Shown piece after piece: positions 7,351 to 14,756 of a DNA stretch of 15,122 bases (position 1 is the first letter of the stretch; the number at the start of each line of letters is the position of its first letter). Origin of the DNA: Pseudomonadota bacterium. GTDB lineage: Bacteria; Pseudomonadota; Alphaproteobacteria; Sphingomonadales; Sphingomonadaceae. The stretch spans positions 1 to 15,122 of the forward strand of contig JARXKO010000016.1 of the NCBI GenBank assembly GCA_030271595.1, read 5' to 3'. The position numbers and the translations under genes were made by a program. Under the pieces are notes generated by a model, which worked only from the letters and a program-made list of their open reading frames with translations, was not told the DNA's origin and made no database searches.

Positions 7351-8039
7351 AAAGGCTCACCGTCCTCCAACATAATAGCGCAGAATATCTCGGGTTGATT
7401 GAAGACCATCTCGAAGGGCGGGGGATCCGCTTCAATTATGTTCGCCCGTTCACCGGCGCAGTCGATATTCCGGGCCTCGATTCGATCGGGGACGGCCTGG
7501 TGCTGCTGGGTGGCGGCGTTTGGGGGAGCGCCGGGACTCGCGACCTGCCGAGCCTGGCCGATGAACTGGCTCTAGTCCGCGCCTGTATGATGGCCAACAA
7601 ATTGGTGATCGGCTTCGGGCTTGGCGCCCAACTCGTCGCCCGCGCGGGTGGGGGCAATGCTCGCTCCGCAGCACTCGAATGCAGGATCGGTACGGGTACT
7701 CGGACCGACCCCGAGGCGCTCGGCGGGTATATGCCGCAGGAGTTTCCCTATTGCCGCTATGGTCGCGATCGGGCGGTGCCCCCGGCCCATGCGCGAATCC
7801 TGGCCACTGACGAGGATGGCGAAGCGCTTGCCTTTCAGATGGGCGAGACCGCTTTCGGCTTTGATTATCATCCCGGGATCAAGGTCGCGATGATCGAGGA
7901 TCTGGTCATGGAGTTCGAGGAAAGCCCGACGGGGGTGAACGAGAACTTCCAGCGGTTGCGGGCCAAACAGCGATCGATCGAGGATGCGTTGGTCTCATTT
8001 ATGACCGGGCTGGTCGCGGTATCCAGGCTCATGGCCTGA
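7347..8039 (+). CDS. Class-I glutamine-amidotransferase-like protein lacking the catalytic cysteine
   Basis: This 230-residue protein has the layout of a class-I (triad) glutamine amidotransferase: a Rossmann-like N-terminus, LLGGGVWGSA near residue 53, the nucleophile-elbow region IGFGLGAQLV at 88-97, and a C-terminal FGFDYHPG with His175. In active enzymes the elbow reads G-x-C-x-G; here the cysteine position is Gly91, and the glutamate that follows His-Pro is Gly. The protein therefore should not hydrolyse glutamine by the usual mechanism. It may bind a small ligand or act as a structural partner. The GTG start at 7347 overlaps the ligase stop by 4 nt and no later methionine fits, so coupled translation is likely. 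It ends the lipoate-assembly operon, 110 nt before the dsrE3C start. The function is unknown. Confidence 0.75.
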   Translation: MKRLTVLQHNSAEYLGLIEDHLEGRGIRFNYVRPFTGAVDIPGLDSIGDGLVLLGGGVWGSAGTRDLPSLADELALVRACMMANKLVIGFGLGAQLVARAGGGNARSAALECRIGTGTRTDPEALGGYMPQEFPYCRYGRDRAVPPAHARILATDEDGEALAFQMGETAFGFDYHPGIKVAMIEDLVMEFEESPTGVNENFQRLRAKQRSIEDALVSFMTGLVAVSRLMA

Positions 8040-8060
8040 GCCAGGACACCATCGCTTGCA

Positions 8061-8074
8061 TTAGCGACAACTGA
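8061..8074. promoter_or_regulatory. TTAGC-N5-CTGA motif, candidate operator upstream of dsrE3C-shdr
   Basis: TTAGCGACAACTGA lies in the 110-bp gap between the amidotransferase-like gene and dsrE3C. It shares TTAGC-N5-CTGA with the palindrome in the divergent region (2266-2279). The bases that follow (TATG) also resemble the GCTAATATG repeat at 2329-2337. A shared repressor site is plausible but rests on two copies only. Confidence 0.35.
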
Positions 8075-8108
8075 TATGTAACCACTGCCAAGCCAGGGAG
8101 AGGCTATT

Positions 8109-8127
8109 GGACGCTGTTCGTGCGTCC
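8109..8127 (+). other. Small hairpin in the dsrE3C leader
   Basis: GGACGC and GCGTCC form a perfect 6-bp stem around a 7-nt loop, about 22 nt before the dsrE3C start codon. No T tract follows, so it is not a standard terminator. It could lie in the 5' leader and affect translation or mRNA stability, or be chance. Confidence 0.3.
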
Positions 8128-8149
8128 GCAAGAGATTGGGAGAAATTGC

Positions 8150-8527
8150 GTGGCGTCGAAGCTGATTATCGTCATGGCAAACACCGATCCGCGCAATGGC
8201 GAAGAACTCGGCGCACCGATCTTCCAGGCGACCGTTGCCGCGGCGATGGAATATGAAGTCGACGTCATTTGCACCGCTACTGCCGGCCGGCTGATGAAAA
8301 AGGGCGTCGCTGAGTCTTTGGTGGTCAAGCCGGGCTCCCCCAAAACCGTCTACGATTTCATCAAGGACGCCCATGACGCGGGTGCCAAATTTTATTGCTG
8401 TTCGCCGAACCTCGACCTGTTCGACATGACCGTGGACGACCTCATCCCGGAATGCTCCGGGATCGTCGGCGGCGCCTACCTGATCGAGGAGGTGATGGAG
8501 GGCGACGTCAAGGTAATGACCTACTAG
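8150..8527 (+). CDS. dsrE3C: DsrE3C-type sulfurtransferase
   Basis: This 125-residue protein is a soluble DsrE-like sulfurtransferase. Its signature is KFYCCSPNL with adjacent Cys83 and Cys84; two neighbouring cysteines near this place are the mark of DsrE3C in sHdr-containing bacteria. The start LIIVMANTDPRNGEE and the helix region LGAPIFQATVAAAM fit the DsrE fold. It would receive sulfane sulfur, from TusA or another donor, and pass it towards the sHdr system in the cytoplasm. GTG 8150 is chosen because GGGAG lies 7 nt upstream and the first strand then begins directly; an ATG-less extension to 8120 has no ribosome site. It heads the sHdr operon, 32 nt before shdrC1. Confidence 0.87.
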   Translation: MASKLIIVMANTDPRNGEELGAPIFQATVAAAMEYEVDVICTATAGRLMKKGVAESLVVKPGSPKTVYDFIKDAHDAGAKFYCCSPNLDLFDMTVDDLIPECSGIVGGAYLIEEVMEGDVKVMTY

Positions 8528-8539
8528 CCCGCTGCGGGC
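8527..8539 (+). other. GC hairpin between dsrE3C and shdrC1
   Basis: GCCCG and CGGGC form a 5-bp stem with a 3-nt loop, beginning at the last base of the dsrE3C stop codon. No T run follows, so full termination is unlikely. It could protect or process the mRNA and so set different levels of DsrE3C and the sHdr subunits. Chance is possible. Confidence 0.3.
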
Positions 8540-8559
8540 CAGGCCGAGTTGGAGTAACA

Positions 8560-9306
8560 ATGCACGTCGGAACCAGAGTTCAGGAATTTATTGGCGACCC
8601 GGTTTCCGCTAATCCGCCAGTTGCGCGCAACGTCCTTGAGGAAATCTTCGCCGATATTCAGGCGGACCAGCGCTATGATCACGAACTCAACGGCTGCCTG
8701 AATTGCGGAATTTGTACCGCCACCTGCCCGGCGGCCCATTATTACGATTTTTCGCCGCGCGAGATCGTCCAGCTGCTGTGGACCGAGAATCTGGACGGTA
8801 TCTATGACGCGATGCAGGAAAAGATTTGGGCCTGCGCGCAATGCTACACCTGCGCCGCGCGCTGCCCCTTTGAAAATTCTCCCGGCGGGCTGATCATGCT
8901 GATGCGCGAAACCGCGATCAAGCATGGCATGGAATCGGCCAAGAACGTCCTTCGTCCATTCAGCCGTGTGATGCTCAAGCTCATTTCAACCGGCAACCAA
9001 TTATCGCCGGACATGATCAATCCGGAAGGTTTTGCCGACTGGGGACCCAATATCTCCAAGGTGAACGCGCCGCTTCAAGTGCTTCGCCAGGCCATTCCCA
9101 TGCCGACTCTCCACACCACCAAGACGGCTTGGGAAACCAACCTCAAAACCTCGGTCGAACTGTACACCATCTGGGAAGAAACGGGCGTGCTCGGCCAGCT
9201 CGAAACGATCGACGAAAACCTGTTCGATGTCATTTCCGACATCATGGATGAAAAGCGCGAAGACTGGTCCGACTTTCTTGAAGAGCAGGAAGACAAGGAC
9301 GACTGA
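8560..9306 (+). CDS. shdrC1: sHdrC1, ferredoxin-like iron-sulfur subunit
   Basis: This 248-residue protein is the HdrC-like subunit of the sulfur-oxidising heterodisulfide-reductase-like complex. It holds two classical [4Fe-4S] motifs, CLNCGICTATCP (Cys46, 49, 52, 56) and CAQCYTCAARCP (Cys92, 95, 98, 102), with HdrC-type helical spacing between them. The C-terminal half has no cofactor motif and ends in a strongly acidic tail (EEQEDKDD). It would move electrons between sHdrB1 and sHdrA. The ATG at 8560 has GGAG 5 nt upstream. Gene order C1-B1-A-hyp-C2-B2 matches known sHdr clusters, which separates it from methanogen HdrC and from succinate dehydrogenase-type proteins. No membrane anchor is present. 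Confidence 0.93.
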   Translation: MHVGTRVQEFIGDPVSANPPVARNVLEEIFADIQADQRYDHELNGCLNCGICTATCPAAHYYDFSPREIVQLLWTENLDGIYDAMQEKIWACAQCYTCAARCPFENSPGGLIMLMRETAIKHGMESAKNVLRPFSRVMLKLISTGNQLSPDMINPEGFADWGPNISKVNAPLQVLRQAIPMPTLHTTKTAWETNLKTSVELYTIWEETGVLGQLETIDENLFDVISDIMDEKREDWSDFLEEQEDKDD

Positions 9307-9338
9307 GCGCTGACAATGGATCACAGAGGAGCAAGAAC

Positions 9339-10697
9339 ATGACCAGCGGCACTGGTGGCGAACGGTTTACCGGCCACGGCTCGGAATGGCGCGACGCCAA
9401 TCTTTCGCCAGCAGAGGCGGAAGTTGCTACTTCTTGGGTCGAAGCGCGCATCAACAAGCGCGCGATGCTGACCACCAAGCAGCGGGTCGACGACGTCCGT
9501 GACGTCATGTGGCAGCTGGAAAAGGAGGGCGAGATCGTCGTCCACCGAGTGAACGACGAGCATCAGCCCATGATCGCGAAGACGCTTTACGGCTGGGACA
9601 AGAAGATTCCGACCGATCGCCTGTGGCACCACAAGAGCTGCGGCCAGTGCGGCAATATTCCGGGCTATCCGGCGTCGTTGCTGTGGACAATGAACGAGCT
9701 TGGGATCGAATATCTCGACGAAACCGATCAGACCAGCTGCACCGCCTGGAACTACCACGGCTCGGGCATCGGCAATCTTGAAAGCCTGGCCGCGGTATTC
9801 CTGAGGAATTTCCACCAGGCCTATGTCGCCTCACGGGCTGAAGGCAAACCCGATGGCTATTATTACCCGCTGGTTCACTGCGGCACATCCTTCGGCAATT
9901 ACAAGGAAGTGCGCGGCTACCTCCTGCAATCGGCGAACTTGCGGGAAAAGGTAAAGGCGATCCTGGGTAAGCTCGGCCGGCTGGTCGATGGCAAGCTCCT
10001 CATCCCCGAGGAGGTGGTCCATTATTCGGAATGGGTACACATGATGCGCAAGCGCATCGTCGAGCGCCAGGTGGTCGATGCGTCGATGATCCGGGCGACC
10101 ATCCACCCGGCCTGCCACGTGTATAAAATGGTGCCGCAGGATGTGATTTACGACGACGAGGTGCTGGAAGGCGACCGGGTCGCGGTGTCGACCGGCATCG
10201 TCCAGGACCTCGGGGCCCAGGTGATCGATTATTCGACCTGGTACGATTGCTGCGGCTTCGGCTTTCGGCACATTATCTCGGAGCGCGAGTTCACCCGCAG
10301 TTTCGCGATCGACCGCAAGATCAAGGTGGCGATCGAAGAAGCGCATTCCGACGTCATGATCGGTCACGATACGGGCTGCATCACGACGCTCGACAAGAAC
10401 CAGTGGATCGGGAAAGCCGAAGGCAAGGATTATCAGCTTCCAATTCTCGCCGACATCCAGTTTTCGGCGCTCCTGTGCGGCGCGCATCCCTATAAGATCA
10501 TCCAGTCGCACTGGCACGCGTCGGCGATCGAAACGCTGATGGAAAAGCTCGGGATCGACTGGCGCGCGAAGAAAGCCGAGTTCGAGCAATATCTCGAGCA
10601 CATCCAGGCCGGCGGCCCGACGGAGACGCTTTATGATCCGCGGCGGATGATCACCGGAGGGCCGGGGTTCAGGCCAGTAGCGCAAATCGGGGGATAA
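9339..10697 (+). CDS. shdrB1: sHdrB1, CCG-domain subunit with degenerate motifs
   Basis: This 452-residue protein is the longer HdrB-like subunit of the sHdr complex. HdrB proteins carry two CCG motifs that bind unusual iron-sulfur clusters. Here the N-terminal copy is reduced: CGQC (Cys101, 104), then SCTAW (Cys134) where CCG would be, and HCGTSFG (Cys181) where a CxxC would be. The C-terminal copy keeps Cys259 (PACHVYK) and DCCGFG (Cys304-305) but has DTGC (Cys347) instead of CxxC. Loss of single cysteines in sHdrB1 implies a cluster bound differently from that of HdrB or sHdrB2. It begins at ATG 9339 after a GAGGAG site, 32 nt after shdrC1, and ends 3 nt before shdrA. The family call is firm; the exact cofactor is unknown. 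Confidence 0.92.
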   Translation: MTSGTGGERFTGHGSEWRDANLSPAEAEVATSWVEARINKRAMLTTKQRVDDVRDVMWQLEKEGEIVVHRVNDEHQPMIAKTLYGWDKKIPTDRLWHHKSCGQCGNIPGYPASLLWTMNELGIEYLDETDQTSCTAWNYHGSGIGNLESLAAVFLRNFHQAYVASRAEGKPDGYYYPLVHCGTSFGNYKEVRGYLLQSANLREKVKAILGKLGRLVDGKLLIPEEVVHYSEWVHMMRKRIVERQVVDASMIRATIHPACHVYKMVPQDVIYDDEVLEGDRVAVSTGIVQDLGAQVIDYSTWYDCCGFGFRHIISEREFTRSFAIDRKIKVAIEEAHSDVMIGHDTGCITTLDKNQWIGKAEGKDYQLPILADIQFSALLCGAHPYKIIQSHWHASAIETLMEKLGIDWRAKKAEFEQYLEHIQAGGPTETLYDPRRMITGGPGFRPVAQIGG

Positions 10698-10700
10698 TGA

Positions 10701-11744
10701 ATGAGTGAACCGTTTCTGGTGGTAGGCGCGGGCCCGGCCGGGCTGAGCGCTGCGCATTCGCTGGCGACCGCCGGGCAGAAAGTGATCCTGGTCGAAAAAG
10801 AAGACACGCTTGGCGGTGCTCCGATCCTGTCGGGTTATGCCAAGCTGGTCCCGTCGGGGGAATGGGCGAGAGATGCGATTGGCTCCATGGTCGCCCGGGT
10901 GGTCGATAATCCCTCGATCGAGGTGATTAAAAACACTGTCGTGCAACGCTTTGAGGGCAAGCCCGGCGCCTTCAACGTAACGCTTAGGGACGGCAAGACG
11001 TTCACCACTCCGGCCGCAGTCTTGTGCTCGGGCTTCACCCATTTCGACAGCGTCAACAAGCCCGAATGGGGGTTCGGTCGCTTTCCCGACGTCGTCACCA
11101 CCACCCAGGTCGAACAGATGATGTCGACCGGCGCCGGTATCCGGCGGCCGTCCAACGGGGAACCGCCGAAGCGTGTTGCGATCCTGTTGTGCGTCGGCAG
11201 CCGTGATCGTCAGATCGGACGCGAATGGTGTTCGAAGATCTGCTGCACCGTTTCTGCCAACATGGCGATGGAAATCCGCGAGGAATTGCCCGATTGCCAC
11301 GTGTATATCTATTATATGGATATCCGGACGTACGGCCTGCTCGAGACTAAATATTACTGGCGGAGCCAGGAAGAATTTAAAGTCAAATACATCAAGGCGC
11401 GTATTGCCGAAGTGACCAGCGACGGCGACAAGATTATCGTCAAGGGCGAGGACACGCTGGTCAAACGCCCAATCACCATTCCGTTCGACATGGTCATCCA
11501 CGCCATCGGCATGGATCCCAACGTCGACAACCTTACCCTGTCGAATGTGTTCGGGGTGAATCTCGAACCCAATGGTTTCATCGATCGCCAAAACACCTAC
11601 GGGCTGGTCGGCGCATCCAGCCGCGAAGGCATATTGGTCGCGGGAGCGGCGACTGGCCCGGAAACGATCGACGACTCAATCAGTCAGGGCGCGGCTGCGG
11701 CGATTTCCGCACTTGGCTTCGTTCGCTCACTCGAAAACGCCTGA
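10701..11744 (+). CDS. shdrA: sHdrA, FAD and iron-sulfur subunit
   Basis: This 347-residue protein is the flavin subunit of the sHdr complex. The dinucleotide-binding motif VVGAGPAGLSAAHSLA is at residues 7-22, followed by an acidic strand end (VEKE). A second region, LLCVGSRDRQ then WCSKICCTVS (Cys164, 177, 181, 182), matches the HdrA pattern that binds a [4Fe-4S] cluster. A late IHAIGMDPN segment and VAGAATGP fit FAD binding near the C-terminus. It is much shorter than methanogen HdrA because it lacks the extra ferredoxin and flavodoxin-linked parts, as expected for sHdrA. The start is ATG 10701 with GGGGG about 8 nt upstream, 3 nt after shdrB1. It probably links electrons from the CCG subunits to an acceptor, perhaps NAD. 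Confidence 0.93.
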   Translation: MSEPFLVVGAGPAGLSAAHSLATAGQKVILVEKEDTLGGAPILSGYAKLVPSGEWARDAIGSMVARVVDNPSIEVIKNTVVQRFEGKPGAFNVTLRDGKTFTTPAAVLCSGFTHFDSVNKPEWGFGRFPDVVTTTQVEQMMSTGAGIRRPSNGEPPKRVAILLCVGSRDRQIGREWCSKICCTVSANMAMEIREELPDCHVYIYYMDIRTYGLLETKYYWRSQEEFKVKYIKARIAEVTSDGDKIIVKGEDTLVKRPITIPFDMVIHAIGMDPNVDNLTLSNVFGVNLEPNGFIDRQNTYGLVGASSREGILVAGAATGPETIDDSISQGAAAAISALGFVRSLENA

Positions 11745-11748
11745 GTCG

Positions 11749-12585
11749 ATGGGATTCTTTTCCGCCCCCAAGAAGATTGCCGAGCTTGAGCGTCCGGTGC
11801 TCGACCTGTCGGGCCCCGGCCTGCTTGCGGCAACCGAACGGCTGGCGGTCGTCTGCGAAGAGACCGGCGGCGTTGAATCCTATGTCGACGCAGTGAAGTT
11901 GAAGAGCGAGGCATTTCGCAAGATTTTCGACGATGCCGGTGACGGGGGGCCGGGCGCGGACGATCTGGCGGTGCTGGCCGGCCTGATGCCGACCGTTCGC
12001 AGGCGCATCGGCCCGTGGCTGGAGGGCGACCGCTTCCCGATTCTCAAGGCTGCGATCATGGGACTGGTCAATGCGCCGCATGACGCCGCACTGGTCGACC
12101 AGCGGATTGCCGAATTCTGCGTCCAGTTTCCGATCGACCGCAAGCATCGCTGGGTCAAGGACCTTGCTGCCGAGCTGCTCCACGCACTCGATCCGGAACG
12201 CTATCCGCTGATGTGCCGCTGGGTGTGGGACGAAAAGGCCAATACCGGCGCCCTCCGGGAAATCTGGCATGGCGATGTTGACCGCGCCTCGATCCGGGTC
12301 GGCGACGGCTATGCAATGCACATCATGCTGCGCGAGGAATTGTGTCAGTTCCTCGCCGACAATGGCGTGTTCCGCGACTTGCTGCAGTATGTCGATCTGC
12401 TGCTCGGTCAGATTTACGCCGAATATATCGCCGCTCAGGGCGGTAGTTACCTGCGCGCCGACTTCACGTCGCCCGAGGACAGCGTCGCCTATCTGCGGCG
12501 CCTGCTGGGACTCGACGGAGTGCGGATCAAGCATGACGACCGCAAGGCGGCGAAAACCGCGCGTGCGGCGCTTCCGAGTAGTTAA
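11749..12585 (+). CDS. Conserved hypothetical protein of the sHdr cluster
   Basis: This 278-residue protein has no motif that I recognise. It is soluble and mostly helical in appearance, has a few scattered cysteines without spacing typical for metal binding, and no signal peptide or membrane segment. Tryptophan-rich patches such as RWVWDEK and REIWHGD lie in its middle. It occupies the place of the 'hyp' gene that lies between shdrA and shdrC2 in known sHdr clusters, and I identify it by position rather than sequence. The ATG at 11749 is 4 nt after the shdrA stop; there is only a weak GAG upstream, so coupling to shdrA is likely. It may help assembly or form part of the complex. Confidence 0.78.
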   Translation: MGFFSAPKKIAELERPVLDLSGPGLLAATERLAVVCEETGGVESYVDAVKLKSEAFRKIFDDAGDGGPGADDLAVLAGLMPTVRRRIGPWLEGDRFPILKAAIMGLVNAPHDAALVDQRIAEFCVQFPIDRKHRWVKDLAAELLHALDPERYPLMCRWVWDEKANTGALREIWHGDVDRASIRVGDGYAMHIMLREELCQFLADNGVFRDLLQYVDLLLGQIYAEYIAAQGGSYLRADFTSPEDSVAYLRRLLGLDGVRIKHDDRKAAKTARAALPSS

Positions 12586-12595
12586 GGGAACGCCA

Positions 12596-13357
12596 ATGCC
12601 GATCCACGAGAAACACCTCATTCGACCGGAAAATCTGTCGACCCACGACAACCTGGTGATCGATGGAGTCGACGTTTCAGGCGACTGGTCGACCTTCATC
12701 AAGGCGCGTGTCGTCACCGACTATAACGAGCAGATCGAGGAAGAAATCTCGGCGCTTCCCGGCGGGGAATTTATTCACCGTTGCTGGCAGTGCGGGTCGT
12801 GCACCAACAGCTGCACGGTCAATGCCCTCAACAGCGACTTCAATCCGCGCTACTGGATCTACCTCATCCGCATGGGCTTCGAAGCCGAATTGGTCCGCGA
12901 CAAGGACCTGGTCTGGCAATGCGTCAGCTGCAACAAATGCACTTATGCCTGCCCGCGCGACGTGTTCCCGGAAGGGGTCATGAAGGCCACCGCGCACTGG
13001 CTCGAACTCAAGGGCCATACCGTCAAGTCACCATCGACGCAGTTCGATGAGGAATTCTCATCGCAGGTATTTCGCACCGGCAAGATCGAGGACGGGCGCG
13101 TGTTGCTGGGGTTTTTCAGGCGTAGTGGCCAGTCGCTGTTCCAGCCGTGGCTGGTGGTCATGATCAAGAAAATGATCCGCGGCCTGCCGCTCGTATGGCT
13201 GACCAAAATGGGCTGGTCCGCTCTGTTCCACCCGCGCACGCGTGGCTGGGGTCCGGCCGGCGCGGCCATCCAGGAATATGCCCGGGAACAGGAACACAAG
13301 CATCTTGCCGCGGTTCGCGGCGGCCACCCGGAAGCCATGTTCGATCCGGCGAAATAG
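12596..13357 (+). CDS. shdrC2: sHdrC2, ferredoxin-like iron-sulfur subunit
   Basis: This 253-residue protein is the second HdrC-like subunit. It has two [4Fe-4S] motifs, CWQCGSCTNSC (Cys63, 66, 69, 73) and CVSCNKCTYACP (Cys109, 112, 115, 119). The first lacks the usual proline after the fourth cysteine. Residues about 170-212 form a hydrophobic and basic stretch (LFQPWLVVMIKK, then GLPLVWLTKMGW) that could be an amphipathic surface or weak membrane contact. AAGGGA precedes ATG 12596. It is directly followed, 10 nt later, by its partner shdrB2. Its role is electron transfer between sHdrB2 and the rest of the complex. Confidence 0.92.
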   Translation: MPIHEKHLIRPENLSTHDNLVIDGVDVSGDWSTFIKARVVTDYNEQIEEEISALPGGEFIHRCWQCGSCTNSCTVNALNSDFNPRYWIYLIRMGFEAELVRDKDLVWQCVSCNKCTYACPRDVFPEGVMKATAHWLELKGHTVKSPSTQFDEEFSSQVFRTGKIEDGRVLLGFFRRSGQSLFQPWLVVMIKKMIRGLPLVWLTKMGWSALFHPRTRGWGPAGAAIQEYAREQEHKHLAAVRGGHPEAMFDPAK

Positions 13358-13367
13358 GAAGCGACAG

Positions 13368-14300
13368 ATGGACAAGAAGACCGCGTACAAGAAAGTCGCT
13401 TACTACCCGGGCTGCGCGCTCGAAGGGACCGGCCACGCTTATAACAAATCGACCAGGGCGGTCGGCAAGAAGCTCGGGCTTGAGCTCGAGGAGGTGAAGA
13501 ACTGGAATTGCTGCGGGGCGATGGAGGTCAAGAACATCGACCCGAAGATTCAGACCTATTTGTCGAGCCGGGTGATGAGCATCGCCGCCAATGAAATGGG
13601 TCACAGTGTCGTGATGGCGCCGTGCAACGGTTGCTATCATAACCTCAAGAAGGCCGAATATGACCTCGCCCATGACGAAGGCTCGCGGGAAGTTACCGAA
13701 CGGCTGTCGTCCAAAGCCGGCCACACGACCTACGAGGCCGGGCAAGTCGAAACGATCCATGCCCTCGATTGGATCAAGGATGCGATCGGCGAGGAGGAAT
13801 TGGCGGCCCGTGTGAAGAACAGCCTCAATGGCCTGAAGATCGCCAATTACTATGGCTGCATGTACACCCGCCCGCGGCACATTTTCCCCGAAAAGGATTC
13901 GGGGCCGGGCAGCGAATCGACGTCGGCACCGCATTTCATGGATGATCTGCTGGCCGCCGCGGGCGCGGAAAACGTCGATTTCGCGCTCAAGACGGCATGC
14001 TGCGGCGGGGCGCACACCTTGTCCGACGCGGACACCTCGACCAAGCTGGTCGCCAACATCCTGATCGCAGCGGAGGAGGCGGGAGCGGAGGTCATCGCGA
14101 CCGAATGCCCGACCTGCCACACCGGGCTTGAGATGCACCAGATTCGAGCCGAGACCAATTTCGGTATCAAGACCAATGTCAAAGTGATGTATTTCACCCA
14201 GTTGCTCGGGATCGCGCTCGGCCTCAGTCCGCGCAAGGTCGGGTTGCAGGAAAATGTTTCCGACGGACGGGCCGCGCTGAAGGCCCGGCAGATTGGCTGA
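13368..14300 (+). CDS. shdrB2: sHdrB2, subunit with two intact CCG domains
   Basis: This 310-residue protein is the HdrB-like subunit with both CCG motifs complete. The first is Cys16 (YYPGCALEG), NCCG (Cys48-49) and CNGC (Cys86, 89). The second is Cys164 (YYGCMY), ACCGG (Cys211-212) and CPTC (Cys247, 250). In methanogen HdrB such motifs bind two non-cubane [4Fe-4S] clusters that split a disulfide. In sHdr the reaction is thought to run in the oxidising direction on a sulfur-loaded carrier such as LbpA. The length is typical. ATG 13368 has AGGAAG upstream. The stop at 14298-14300 lies inside the following gene, so the two overlap by 8 nt. Confidence 0.94.
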   Translation: MDKKTAYKKVAYYPGCALEGTGHAYNKSTRAVGKKLGLELEEVKNWNCCGAMEVKNIDPKIQTYLSSRVMSIAANEMGHSVVMAPCNGCYHNLKKAEYDLAHDEGSREVTERLSSKAGHTTYEAGQVETIHALDWIKDAIGEEELAARVKNSLNGLKIANYYGCMYTRPRHIFPEKDSGPGSESTSAPHFMDDLLAAAGAENVDFALKTACCGGAHTLSDADTSTKLVANILIAAEEAGAEVIATECPTCHTGLEMHQIRAETNFGIKTNVKVMYFTQLLGIALGLSPRKVGLQENVSDGRAALKARQIG

Positions 14301-14751
14301 TAACGCGCGCACTTTTGCCGAAGTCGAACAGTGGGTCGAAGGCTGGTCGTTCGATCGCGCGGCCCCGCTCGGGGCCGCGGCACCCCGGCAATTGCTCGCC
14401 GCCGCAGAGGAAATTCTCGGTCTTTGGCTGGTCGCGCACGGCAAGGCTCCGTCATCCCGCAAGGTCGAGGAATTCACGCTGCTTGGGCTTCATCGCCAGG
14501 CGGCGAAGGGCGATCCGAGCTTCAACGCCTGCCGCGAGACATGCCGCGAGGTCTGCTACCGCTTCAACCTTGCGGCGACCGACCTTGCGCCGGCTGAATG
14601 GCGCGCCAATCTTGCAACCTTGCGCCGGGTCGTGCAGCATCTGGTATACTTCGTCGGGGGCAAGATGCGGAACGCGCAGATCGGTGAGTTCTGCTGTTCA
14701 TCACGCTCTTTGCGGACGGACGAGGCCGAAGCCGGATTGGGAGTTGGGTAA
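14293..14751 (+). CDS. Small Cys-containing hypothetical protein
   Basis: I do not recognise this 152-residue protein. It probably starts at TTG 14293, 8 nt inside shdrB2, because no ATG or GTG lies early in frame and the overlap suggests coupled translation. A plausible helix carries three cysteines spaced by three residues, ACRETCREVC (Cys80, 84, 88), which would all lie on one face, and a second pair sits at FCCSS (Cys134-135). Such a set could bind a metal or cluster, or form disulfides; the spacing CX3CX3C differs from the radical-SAM motif CX3CX2C. The rest is helical and acidic to neutral without membrane segments. It ends 5 nt before lbpA, so it is in the sHdr operon and probably expressed with it. 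Confidence 0.7.
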   Translation: MADNARTFAEVEQWVEGWSFDRAAPLGAAAPRQLLAAAEEILGLWLVAHGKAPSSRKVEEFTLLGLHRQAAKGDPSFNACRETCREVCYRFNLAATDLAPAEWRANLATLRRVVQHLVYFVGGKMRNAQIGEFCCSSRSLRTDEAEAGLGVG

Positions 14752-14756
14752 CGATC

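Noticed and set aside
8109..8127. Terminator for the lipoate operon
   Set aside because: The hairpin lacks a T tract and lies only 22 nt before the next start codon, so a leader structure is the more likely reading.
9831..11591. 586-codon minus-strand reading frame across shdrB1 and shdrA
   Set aside because: It is a mirror of GC-rich codons: His/Asp/Arg-rich, without motifs, opposite two well-supported genes.
8560..14300. Methanogen-type or electron-bifurcating HdrABC complex
   Set aside because: The A subunit is short, B and C genes are doubled, and TusA, DsrE3C, LbpA and lipoate genes surround them, all of which mark the sulfur-oxidising type.
13164..14477. 437-codon minus-strand reading frame across shdrC2, shdrB2 and the following gene
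   Set aside because: No recognisable domain, start site or ribosome site; explained by codon bias on the other strand.
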